Shown: positions 51,906 through 59,376 of the stretch, one piece after another
Layout of the letters: each line of letters begins with the position of its first letter
Numbering within the stretch: position 1 is the stretch's first letter
Source of the DNA: B46-G9 sp964548365
GTDB lineage: Bacteria; Desulfobacterota; DSM-4660; Desulfatiglandales; Desulfatiglandaceae
Length of the DNA stretch: 64,000 nucleotides
Assembly (NCBI GenBank): GCA_964548365.1
Contig: CAZJRD010000002.1
Location: 1 to 64,000, forward strand
Direction of reading: 5' to 3'
The notes under the pieces: generated by a model
What the model saw: the letters and a program-made list of their open reading frames with translations, nothing else
What the model was told of the DNA's origin: nothing
Databases searched by the model: none
Program-made: the position numbers and the translations under genes

Positions 51906-52029
51906 TTCCATTTTGCATTCAAGATGAAACCAAGGCAGCAAGGAGTAGACGATGGAGGCGTACATTTACAGCACGTCGAGGAGCCTGCGACGCGGCCAAC
52001 GCCGGTAGCGCTTGAATGCGAATCGGAAT
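51905..52029. repeat. Palindrome-bordered 125-base repeat element
   Basis: Terminal arms at 51905-51922 and 52012-52029 are 18-bp inverted repeats with 15 matches (ATTCC...GCATTCAA type). An inner imperfect pair lies around GGCGTAC and GCACGTC, and a GCGACGCGGCCAACGCCG stretch fills the right part. I recall similar elements in other delta-proteobacterial intergenic regions (memory, unverified). It begins at the last base of the SHOCT stop codon and may serve as its 3' end. Confidence 0.5.
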
Positions 52030-52068
52030 AAGACGGGTTCCACGGCGAAGCAGGGCGGTGCGGAATTT

Positions 52069-53655
52069 CTACCTGATGAGAAAAGACAGGTTTGCCAGAT
52101 TCTGAACAAGACCCCGTATGCTGGCTTCCAAGGTATGAAGGATATTTTTCTCCCCTGAAACAGGTATACCATTCCTTTTCACTGTAAAGGCACCAGCAAC
52201 CCCCTGTCGTGTGAGATAACTGAGCAGCGCCTTCGTATCTCTCATGCCATTCATAGCCTTGAGAAGCTCTCTTGAAAGAGGATCAACCTCTATGGATTCG
52301 TGCCTTTGATTGACGATCGGCAGGTCATGATCCGCCTGATACACAGCCAGGGGACTGGCCATTGGTTTTTCACTCACTGCCGTCACAAAATCCACCTGGC
52401 AGGTGTGAAGTTCAGCCACGTTTCCTGCAAAACAATGGAGGATGTCTTCTCCCAGAGATTCTTTGCATTCGACGGGATCCATATTGAATGCAGGCAATTT
52501 TTCCTGTAAGAGTTGCTCCGCGGCCTTCAACAGTGTGTCAAGCGTCATAGCCTTTGGCCAGGCGTCCCGAAGCACGGCCAGCGCAGCCTTTGTGAGCGAA
52601 AAATCGCTTTTCGTCCACGCCCCCGTTTCGGTCCTGAACGTCTGCTTCACCCCAGGTGCAAAATCAAGGGGGTCGCTTTCCGGGGTTGCCCTTGATGCAA
52701 TCAGAAGGCCCTCCAAGTTTTTGGCCAAGAGTGTGCGCTTCAACGATAGCTCACCATGACAAAGGAGTGTCTGGCGAAAAAGACGGTTGCGGAGAAAATC
52801 CATATATTGTTCAGCGGCAACGAGATTCTTGCTGATTCCCTGCAACACCTCGTCGACTTCTTTGGGGAAACCGCTTGTAAGCATTGACGAGAACTCCGCT
52901 TCCGCAAGGTACTGGAGACCATGTTGGTGAGCCCGGTCAACAAACTGATGGAAATAGACCGGAGAGTTTTTTTCCTCCAGGTGTTCATGAAAGATGTATG
53001 AGTCCTCGGAACGCTTAATAAGTTCAAGTTCGTTTTCCAACAACAGAGCGAAATGATCTTTCTCACCCGGAATGGAGTTCGCCAGAAAATCAATGAGGGC
53101 CCTTGCCTCACGGATTTTCTCCTTCACGTCTCGAAATTGATTTGTATGATAAAGCATCATATGGCGGATCATTCCGCGCATGTGCCATCCCGGGTAAGTG
53201 TTATAGCTGACGTACGCCATCCCGTTCGAGGCCAGATTCCTGTTGCAGATAGCGAGGATCCTATCCTGCACCCTGTCAGGAACCCATGAATAAATACCGT
53301 GGGCAATGATATAATCGAACCTGCCAAAGGAATCATGGACGTCCTTAACGTTCATGTGCCTGAGCCTAATGTTTTCCAGACCAAGGTCCCGAATCATTTT
53401 TCGCCCGATCTTCAGTTCCCTGATGGAGAGATCAATCCCTACGAACGTGCTCTCCGGAAAGCGATAGGCCATGGGGATCAGGTTGCCGCCGCCTGCACAG
53501 CCTAACTCGAGCACGCGACATCCGGTTATTGGGGGTGCTGTCGTTAATCCGAAAAGGCGTCCCAAGGTGGCAAGGTGGTCAGGGTGAGATTGAGGATAAC
53601 TGTGACTCTTGTAAGGAACCACATCATAACTATATGTGGGTTGGTCAGGGTTCAC
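52069..53655 (-). CDS. Class I methyltransferase with regulatory domain
   Basis: 528 residues from a GTG. N-terminal SAM-dependent methyltransferase (about 20-210): motif I VLELGCAGGGNL (48-59), FVGIDLS (71-77) as the acidic loop, and YIIAHGIYSWVP as motif II/post-I. The remaining 300 residues match the predicted methyltransferase regulatory domain type (MethyTransf_Reg, PF10119-like) with a C-terminal winged-helix-like end. The substrate is not known. No clear ribosome site. It is the last gene of the minus-strand T6SS spike block, 37 bases after the PAAR-like gene, and could modify a secreted or tip protein. Confidence 0.85.
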   Translation of the reverse strand: MNPDQPTYSYDVVPYKSHSYPQSHPDHLATLGRLFGLTTAPPITGCRVLELGCAGGGNLIPMAYRFPESTFVGIDLSIRELKIGRKMIRDLGLENIRLRHMNVKDVHDSFGRFDYIIAHGIYSWVPDRVQDRILAICNRNLASNGMAYVSYNTYPGWHMRGMIRHMMLYHTNQFRDVKEKIREARALIDFLANSIPGEKDHFALLLENELELIKRSEDSYIFHEHLEEKNSPVYFHQFVDRAHQHGLQYLAEAEFSSMLTSGFPKEVDEVLQGISKNLVAAEQYMDFLRNRLFRQTLLCHGELSLKRTLLAKNLEGLLIASRATPESDPLDFAPGVKQTFRTETGAWTKSDFSLTKAALAVLRDAWPKAMTLDTLLKAAEQLLQEKLPAFNMDPVECKESLGEDILHCFAGNVAELHTCQVDFVTAVSEKPMASPLAVYQADHDLPIVNQRHESIEVDPLSRELLKAMNGMRDTKALLSYLTRQGVAGAFTVKRNGIPVSGEKNILHTLEASIRGLVQNLANLSFLIR

Positions 53656-53692
53656 TGATCACAATACTGCTTTCTTTAGGGTCATTCGATGA

Positions 53693-54094
53693 TCATGGTG
53701 CCAAAAGAATGACTTTGGGCTGGCTGGGCACAAGTCTTACACCCGGGCAGTTGGTTGAATTCTGAAGTGAGACACTGGTCATGCGTGTTGCCGGCATGCC
53801 CCCTATGAGCACCGTGAAGGCACCGGTCTTGTGGCTCGATGGACCCATCACGGTGCCCGAGGCCACCCCCATGGCGACTCCCGCATTGTCACCGTTTGTC
53901 ATGGGTATCGTGGTCCCCAGATTGTGGGCGGGCATACACATGATGAGCACTTTTACCTGGGAAGGTATCGCGGTCGGCCCCATGGTAATGTTGGGGTAGG
54001 GGATGGGTATCGGTGCCGGTGAAGGCGGCGCGGGTGTCAGGCACACATCCGGAAACCCCATGTCTGTCCCCATCATTTGCGTATTGGCGAACAT
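53693..54094 (-). CDS. PAAR-like spike-tip protein (DUF4150)
   Basis: 133 residues of the DUF4150 PAAR-like family: Gly/Pro/Met/Thr-rich with short strands, MGFPDVCLTPAPPSPAPIPI (12-31), GPTAIPSQVKVLIMCMPAHN and a SGTVMGPSSHKTGAFTVLIGG core. Such proteins cap VgrG and sharpen the T6SS spike; cargo can attach. No extra C-terminal toxin domain is present, so it would be a stand-alone tip. An AGGAGG ribosome site lies 6 bases upstream of the ATG. DUF3540 and pentapeptide genes precede it. Confidence 0.88.
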   Translation of the reverse strand: MFANTQMMGTDMGFPDVCLTPAPPSPAPIPIPYPNITMGPTAIPSQVKVLIMCMPAHNLGTTIPMTNGDNAGVAMGVASGTVMGPSSHKTGAFTVLIGGMPATRMTSVSLQNSTNCPGVRLVPSQPKVILLAP

Positions 54095-54104
54095 CTGTAT
54101 CCTC

Positions 54105-54755
54105 CTAACCCATGTGAATTCGTTCCGCGTCGATTTTCACGTCCTCTTTGGCCGTCAACATGGAATATTTTCCCCTCAAAGAGAGGAGTTTGTCTACGAG
54201 ATAGTCCAATCGGCCGGCACGTAAGCGGTCGATCTCTTCAATTGTACGGTACGAGCGTTTTACCCGCTGGGTCAAACGTTCAATAAAAGAGTCGAAAGCG
54301 GTGACGGTCAGCCTGATTTTTTCCACCTGCCCCAGCCAGAAATTCCCACTGAAAATGAGATGGTGAACATGCACTTCACTCTTCAGGGAATGAATATTTA
54401 ATTCGGGGGACGCAAGATCGATATCTCTTGCCGAGGCAAATCGCATTTCTTCCTGGGAGGTTATCGTCAAACGGCCCTTTTTTACCGTAAAATCTACATC
54501 TCCGTCGAAGGAAATGGTTTGTTTCTGGGCCGCTTCCCGTTCAAGAACAGCGAGGACATAAAGGCCTTCTGAAAGATCCCCTACCAAGAGGACCTTGTCG
54601 TTCTGCTGAGGGGCTATCAGACAGCTCACCGCCTGTCGAGCCTCGTACGTGCCGGAACGGGTCGCGACCGAATAGATTCCCTTGTCGATCCCGGTAATAA
54701 TGCCCAGATCCTGAATAGTCATATTTTCCTGAAATTGTCTTGCCAGATTTTCCAT
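54105..54755 (-). CDS. DUF3540 domain protein
   Basis: 216 residues resembling DUF3540 proteins, which recur beside DUF2169, DUF4150 and pentapeptide genes in T6SS loci; biochemical role unknown. It opens with a possible OB-like beta domain (IITGIDKGIYSVATRSGTYEARQA, DKVLLVGDLSEGLYVLAVLE), continues with beta strands similar to VgrG-type coils (FTVKKGRLTITSQEEMRFAS) and ends in helices with basic patches. It probably binds the spike or the effector. The ribosome site GGGAGAG precedes the ATG; 10 bases separate it from the PAAR-like gene. Confidence 0.78.
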   Translation of the reverse strand: MENLARQFQENMTIQDLGIITGIDKGIYSVATRSGTYEARQAVSCLIAPQQNDKVLLVGDLSEGLYVLAVLEREAAQKQTISFDGDVDFTVKKGRLTITSQEEMRFASARDIDLASPELNIHSLKSEVHVHHLIFSGNFWLGQVEKIRLTVTAFDSFIERLTQRVKRSYRTIEEIDRLRAGRLDYLVDKLLSLRGKYSMLTAKEDVKIDAERIHMG

Positions 54756-54788
54756 TTATTCTCTCCCTTGAGTGTTCAGCAATTCCCA

Positions 54789-55910
54789 TCAAAGTGCCGG
54801 TTGCCACTGTTCCGCCTCGGCCAGATCCGGGTCCGTACCAAAGGCGGCTTCTCTGTTTGCACCGGTCCAAATGGTATGTTCTTCGGTGATCTGGTGAAAT
54901 TTCGCCCTGAAGAGGTTGGTGAGCGTGAAATCCGCACCGGAAAGATCCGCGTGGGAAAAATCACAATCAGCCAGGTTGGCCTTGCGGAATTTTGTCCCTC
55001 TACAAACCGCTTTCTTGCAGGCACATGCTTCCATATCAACGCCACTAAGATCAGCCGAAGTCAAGTCGGCTTCCTGGAAAACAGATTGGCGCAGGATAGC
55101 CCCCTTCAGGGTCGCACCGATCATCTTTGCTTTCACGAAAAGGGCCATAGGCGCTCGGATATTTTCAAGATTGGCCCCGGACAGGTCCGCTTCCACGAAG
55201 CCGGCCTGGGTAAGGTTGGCATTGGATAAATTTGTGCCGGCCAGATTAGAGCCCTTGAACTGGCTCATGGAAAAGTCCATGCCCTGCAAGTCCATCTGCG
55301 CAAAGCAGGAGTCGAACAACAGAACTTGATGAAATATGGTTTGACTCATGGCGATGGTTGTGAAGTCGATGCCAACCATCATGCTCTGCTCGCAATTGGC
55401 GCTGCTCAGATCGGCGTTGGCTAGAACCGATTCCAGGAAAGCAGAGCGGTTTAACTGGGCATTGGATAAATTAGCCCCGCTTAAATTCGATTGAACAAAG
55501 GAGGCGAGCGTCAAGTCGGCGCCGCGTAAGTCGGCGGACGAAAAATCAGCATCGACAAATTTTGCCACGGCGAGCTTGGCCTTCTCCAAAAGGGCCTCCT
55601 TGAATCTGCACTCGTTGAAAACGGTGAGATGCATGTTTGCGTTGGTCAGATTGGCGCCGCCGCAATCTGATTTCAGGAATATGGATTCATTGAGCCGTGT
55701 CCCCGACAGATTGGCGTTTTTGAAATCAACCCTTTCAAAGATACCGCCGGACAGATTGGCATGGGATAAATCCATGGCCGAACAATCCGCGTTTGAAATG
55801 ACTTCTCCGCGCCCGATAAGATCTTCGATTTCTTCTCTTGATAACCGGGAAGGCCTTGATCCGGTTGTGAATTCTCCACGAATTTTATCGTTCAAGTCCT
55901 TTGGCTTCAT
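54789..55910 (-). CDS. Pentapeptide-repeat protein
   Basis: 373 residues, starting at the ATG at 55910 that overlaps the upstream stop (ATGA); an in-frame GTG at 55922 is an alternative. From about residue 40 to 350 the chain is made of A(D/N)LxX repeats (CSAMDLSHANLSGGIFERVD begins the run), forming a right-handed four-sided beta-helix with few interruptions. No signal peptide. In T6SS loci such proteins accompany DUF2169 proteins and may be adaptors or structural parts of the spike cargo. It could also mimic DNA, as in gyrase-protecting Qnr proteins, but the acidic surface needs modelling. Confidence 0.85.
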   Translation of the reverse strand: MKPKDLNDKIRGEFTTGSRPSRLSREEIEDLIGRGEVISNADCSAMDLSHANLSGGIFERVDFKNANLSGTRLNESIFLKSDCGGANLTNANMHLTVFNECRFKEALLEKAKLAVAKFVDADFSSADLRGADLTLASFVQSNLSGANLSNAQLNRSAFLESVLANADLSSANCEQSMMVGIDFTTIAMSQTIFHQVLLFDSCFAQMDLQGMDFSMSQFKGSNLAGTNLSNANLTQAGFVEADLSGANLENIRAPMALFVKAKMIGATLKGAILRQSVFQEADLTSADLSGVDMEACACKKAVCRGTKFRKANLADCDFSHADLSGADFTLTNLFRAKFHQITEEHTIWTGANREAAFGTDPDLAEAEQWQPAL

Positions 55911-58477
55911 TGGGAAATCCACCTGTTTATGAAGGTCTTGGCAAGGTTGGCCTCTCCGATATTCGTGTTTTTGAATCTCACTTTCATGAAGTCCACCATG
56001 CAGAGGTTGGCTCCCCGCAGGTCGGTGTTGTCCAGGCGAGCCTTTTGCAAAGACCCCCCGAACAGGTTGATGGCAACCATCCGTGCGTTGGCCAAATTGG
56101 CCTTTACGAATTGGGTGCCCTTTCCATTTGCGTGATAAAAATTGCTCTCCTTCAAATCACACTCGCTGAAATCAGAGCCGGAAATATCAGCCTGTTCAAA
56201 ATTGCATTTTGAAAGGGCTGCACCTCTCAGATTGGCTTGAGTCAGTTTTGCATTTGAAAAGTCCACTTCCTGGAAGGATGATCCATTCAATACGCGCAAG
56301 TTGTTTAATTCAGCCTCTCTGAATAAAGCCTTGTCTGCCGTCACCCCCACGAGTATGGCCGAGGAGAGATTGGCCACTGAAAAGTCGCAGTTTCTGAGAG
56401 AGGTATTGAGAAAAAAGCACTCGCTCAGGTCAGCTCCCACGAGAACGGCGTCCGTCATGTCGCTTTCCATAAACCGACACTTTGTCATGGGCGCTTCCCT
56501 CATGGTTGCTCCGGCGAGCACCGCCTCGGAAAAATCCGCTCTCATGAGGTTTGCGTTGCTGAGATCAGCATGGGCAAGCTTTGCCTTGACCAGTGTCGCT
56601 TTGGCAAGATCGGCCCCTCGCAGGTCGGCACCGGAAAGATCGGCCTCTCCCAAGCCTGCTGAGCGCATTTTCGCTGACGCGAGTCTGACGCCGGAAAGGT
56701 CAGCTCGTACCAGGACACTACCGCTGAAATCTGCACCCTCGAGGTTTGCCCCGGAAAGGTTTGCCCTTTCAAGAAACGCATCGTGGAGATCGATTCCGCT
56801 GAGGTCGAGATGAGAAAGATCAACGCCCGTAAAATCCCTGCCGGCCAGACTTTCCCCTTTCCGGTGACCTGCAAGAATTTCCTCTTTCATTCGTGCCAGG
56901 TCTTCTTCCGGGGAGAGGAGCGCCGGTGGAAAATAGTGCCCATAGTTCCGGTAGGCTTCATTGAGCATTTTTTCAGCCAGGTAAACTTGCTTTTCCGTTT
57001 CAGGAGTAAGTGTGTCTGAATTTCTTAATTGCGCGATGGTTTCTTCCGCTGAAAACCGGAGACGGGGGGCGGGCTTTTTTTGGGCCTCCTCTACCAGACG
57101 GTCATAATCAAATCCCTGTTCCGCCAGAATTTTTCTGGCCCTTTCTGTGGCCTCGGCCTGCCCGTCCTCGATAAATTTTGCCAGGTTTTCCATATTATCC
57201 AGGTCCGTCTCCGGGGCATCAGAAGGGGCAGGGTCGCATTTTTCCGGATTAACGCCGGCATCCTTCAACCGGGCCTTGATTTTTTCTTTTTCTATCTCCC
57301 CTCTCTTTTTAATGTTGCCTGCCAGTAATTTTTCACCGACAAGGAGCCGGGCGTCTTCGCCATCCATCATTTCAGCAAAGCCGGACTTCTCACCGGGTGG
57401 TATCAGATCTTTTTCATTCAGCCCGAATAAGTATCCCTTTTCTTTGTCCAGTCTTTTTGCAAGGGCCTCTTGATAGTGGTCCGGGGTTTTTTTGTCATCT
57501 GACAGTCGTTCATAGGCAACGAGCAGGTGGGTAATATCTTCGGCATCGTCGGTTGCCGTTTCAATGGTCCCGCGGCAGGTAACTATTCCTCTTTCGGCAT
57601 GGGGAAAAAGCCATATGGTATCAGGGTGCAGGTCGATTTCCTTGAAGACCGGATCGCCTTCCATGCCGTGGTTGACGAAACAGCGCGAGCGGATTCCGGG
57701 GAGGTGTCCCGTAAGGAGCTGTTTTTCCGGATGCATCCCCTCGATTTCGAAAGGCTCGTCTCCGGTGAAAAACCCGTCTATCTGCTGATCAGCAGGTACC
57801 GTATTGTAATAGCTCCAGTCCAGGTCTTCGGCAAGGCCCGGGAAACGCTCGTTGAGCCATTTTTCATCGAAAGTTCCCGCTTTTGGAAGGCGTTGGGGCC
57901 AGGTCATATCCAGGGGAGCGAACCCCACGGGATCGGGCGTGTCTTTGGGAGAGGTGACCAGTCGTTGAGGATCTTCAACATTCGGCAGGGGCAGGAGGGT
58001 TTCGCCGTTTTGGGTGGGAACGGGTTCCGTTCCCTTGCCCAGGGGGTTGGGAGGAAATTCGGTACCGCCAAAGGCGTTTTCATAGGAGATATCCATAATC
58101 GTGATAGGCTCCGGATCAGTTATTTTGAAGAGCCCGCCCGGACCCCGTCTCCAGTAGCGATTCCCAAACACATAGAGGGTCTTGTCAATTCCGGCCAGTT
58201 TGATACGTACCTTCCCGCCCGGGACGGGTTTGCTGTTCGGCGAGAAGAACTTGCCGGACAGGACAACCTCGCCCCTGGGCTTGGGCATTCCAAAATCAAG
58301 AATGGTTTCTTTCCCCAGTTCACTGGCGGCAAATTTCCACATGTCGATCTCGGAGAGCAATTGACCGGCAGGGGCAAACGGGAAAAAACTGAAAACGGTC
58401 ACGACAAAATAAGACCTGTTGTCATTTTCATAGGTCTTGTAAAGAACCCCTTGCTTTAGCGGTTTGATGACTTTCAT
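55907..58477 (-). CDS. DUF2169-pentapeptide fusion protein
   Basis: 856 residues from the ATG at 58477; the ATG at 58606 lies inside the upstream gene. Residues about 20-310 form a DUF2169 domain (SYENAFGGTEFPPNPLGKG at 131-149 is typical), found almost only near T6SS spike genes and thought to act as effector adaptor or chaperone. A charged helical linker (about 320-470) follows. From 474 on comes an FSAEETI...YFPP...KGES module and then pentapeptide repeats to the end. The part from about 474 is closely similar to the whole 266-residue protein encoded next upstream. Middle gene of the block; probably links cargo to VgrG. Confidence 0.85.
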   Translation of the reverse strand: MKVIKPLKQGVLYKTYENDNRSYFVVTVFSFFPFAPAGQLLSEIDMWKFAASELGKETILDFGMPKPRGEVVLSGKFFSPNSKPVPGGKVRIKLAGIDKTLYVFGNRYWRRGPGGLFKITDPEPITIMDISYENAFGGTEFPPNPLGKGTEPVPTQNGETLLPLPNVEDPQRLVTSPKDTPDPVGFAPLDMTWPQRLPKAGTFDEKWLNERFPGLAEDLDWSYYNTVPADQQIDGFFTGDEPFEIEGMHPEKQLLTGHLPGIRSRCFVNHGMEGDPVFKEIDLHPDTIWLFPHAERGIVTCRGTIETATDDAEDITHLLVAYERLSDDKKTPDHYQEALAKRLDKEKGYLFGLNEKDLIPPGEKSGFAEMMDGEDARLLVGEKLLAGNIKKRGEIEKEKIKARLKDAGVNPEKCDPAPSDAPETDLDNMENLAKFIEDGQAEATERARKILAEQGFDYDRLVEEAQKKPAPRLRFSAEETIAQLRNSDTLTPETEKQVYLAEKMLNEAYRNYGHYFPPALLSPEEDLARMKEEILAGHRKGESLAGRDFTGVDLSHLDLSGIDLHDAFLERANLSGANLEGADFSGSVLVRADLSGVRLASAKMRSAGLGEADLSGADLRGADLAKATLVKAKLAHADLSNANLMRADFSEAVLAGATMREAPMTKCRFMESDMTDAVLVGADLSECFFLNTSLRNCDFSVANLSSAILVGVTADKALFREAELNNLRVLNGSSFQEVDFSNAKLTQANLRGAALSKCNFEQADISGSDFSECDLKESNFYHANGKGTQFVKANLANARMVAINLFGGSLQKARLDNTDLRGANLCMVDFMKVRFKNTNIGEANLAKTFINRWISQ

Positions 58478-58499
58478 TTGCTGTTTTTCCGTAACCTTT

Positions 58500-59300
58500 T
58501 CACTTTTTGACAGGGTTGCCCGTGGCGCCAGCAAAGACGGCAGCCTCCAGGTCGGCGTTGGAAAAATCGGCTCCTTCCAGGACGGCCCGTACGAACATGG
58601 CGTCACCGGCCTTGGCCTGGGACAGGTTCGCCCCGCTGAGGTCGCATTCCAGGAACCGAACTTTTGTGGCGCTCACTTTCTCCATGTTCGCATTCCTGAA
58701 AAGTGCCTGCGCACAATCCGCTTCATCCAGGACGGATTCAGTCAGAACAGCCCCGGTGAGATCCGCCTGGACGAGGACGGCCCGGGTAAGGTCCGCTTTC
58801 TTGAGGTCTGCATCGGCCAGGTTGGCCCGGCCCAGGCAGGCCTCTGAAAGCTTCGCGGCGGGGAGAAATGCCTTTGCGAAATTGGTTCTCACCAGCACAC
58901 ATCTTGTAAAATCTGCCCCCCGCAGATCGGCCCCGGAAAAATTGGCCCCTTCCAGGAATGCCTCTTTGAAGTCAATGCCCCGCAAGTCCGTATTGGACAA
59001 GTCGATGCCCGAAAAATCCTTTCCTGAAAAGCTCTCCCCCTTCTCATAATCAGCCAGCACTGTTTCCTTCATTTGTGCTTTCTCTTCTTCAGTAGGCATG
59101 ACAATGGGGGGAAAGGCATAGCCGTATTTACGGTAGGCATCATTATAGTTCTGCTCCGCTCTGCGAATTGCCTCCTCGATCTCCGGATTGTTCATCCCAG
59201 CAGCCCGTATTTTCTTAATAGTTTCTTCGGCTGAAAATTTGGGTATTCCCACCGTCTTGTCGACTGCTCCGGAAGCCGCTATGACGTTTTCCTTATCCAT
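58500..59300 (-). CDS. Pentapeptide-repeat protein, paralogue of the DUF2169 fusion C-terminus
   Basis: 266 residues. A short N-terminal helix region (FSAEETIKKIRAAG at 22-35, YRKYGYAFPP at 56-65, YEKGESFSGKDFSG at 85-98) is followed by A(D/N)LxX repeats to residue 260. The same landmarks in the same order occur in the DUF2169 fusion protein from about 474, pointing to duplication. A GAGGAGGG ribosome site lies 8 bases upstream. No signal or membrane segment. It is 22 bases upstream of the fusion gene. Alone it would lack the adaptor domain; it could cap or compete with the fused copy. Confidence 0.85.
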   Translation of the reverse strand: MDKENVIAASGAVDKTVGIPKFSAEETIKKIRAAGMNNPEIEEAIRRAEQNYNDAYRKYGYAFPPIVMPTEEEKAQMKETVLADYEKGESFSGKDFSGIDLSNTDLRGIDFKEAFLEGANFSGADLRGADFTRCVLVRTNFAKAFLPAAKLSEACLGRANLADADLKKADLTRAVLVQADLTGAVLTESVLDEADCAQALFRNANMEKVSATKVRFLECDLSGANLSQAKAGDAMFVRAVLEGADFSNADLEAAVFAGATGNPVKK

Positions 59301-59376
59301 TACTGCGAACCCTCCTCAACAAATGATCATGCTTGGTCTTCCTTGATGATGCGCTGTGACAACGATTTTACAGGGG

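Noticed and set aside
57527..58459. 310-codon plus-strand frame
   Set aside because: Antisense to the DUF2169 domain, which has strong family features; composition typical of a shadow frame.
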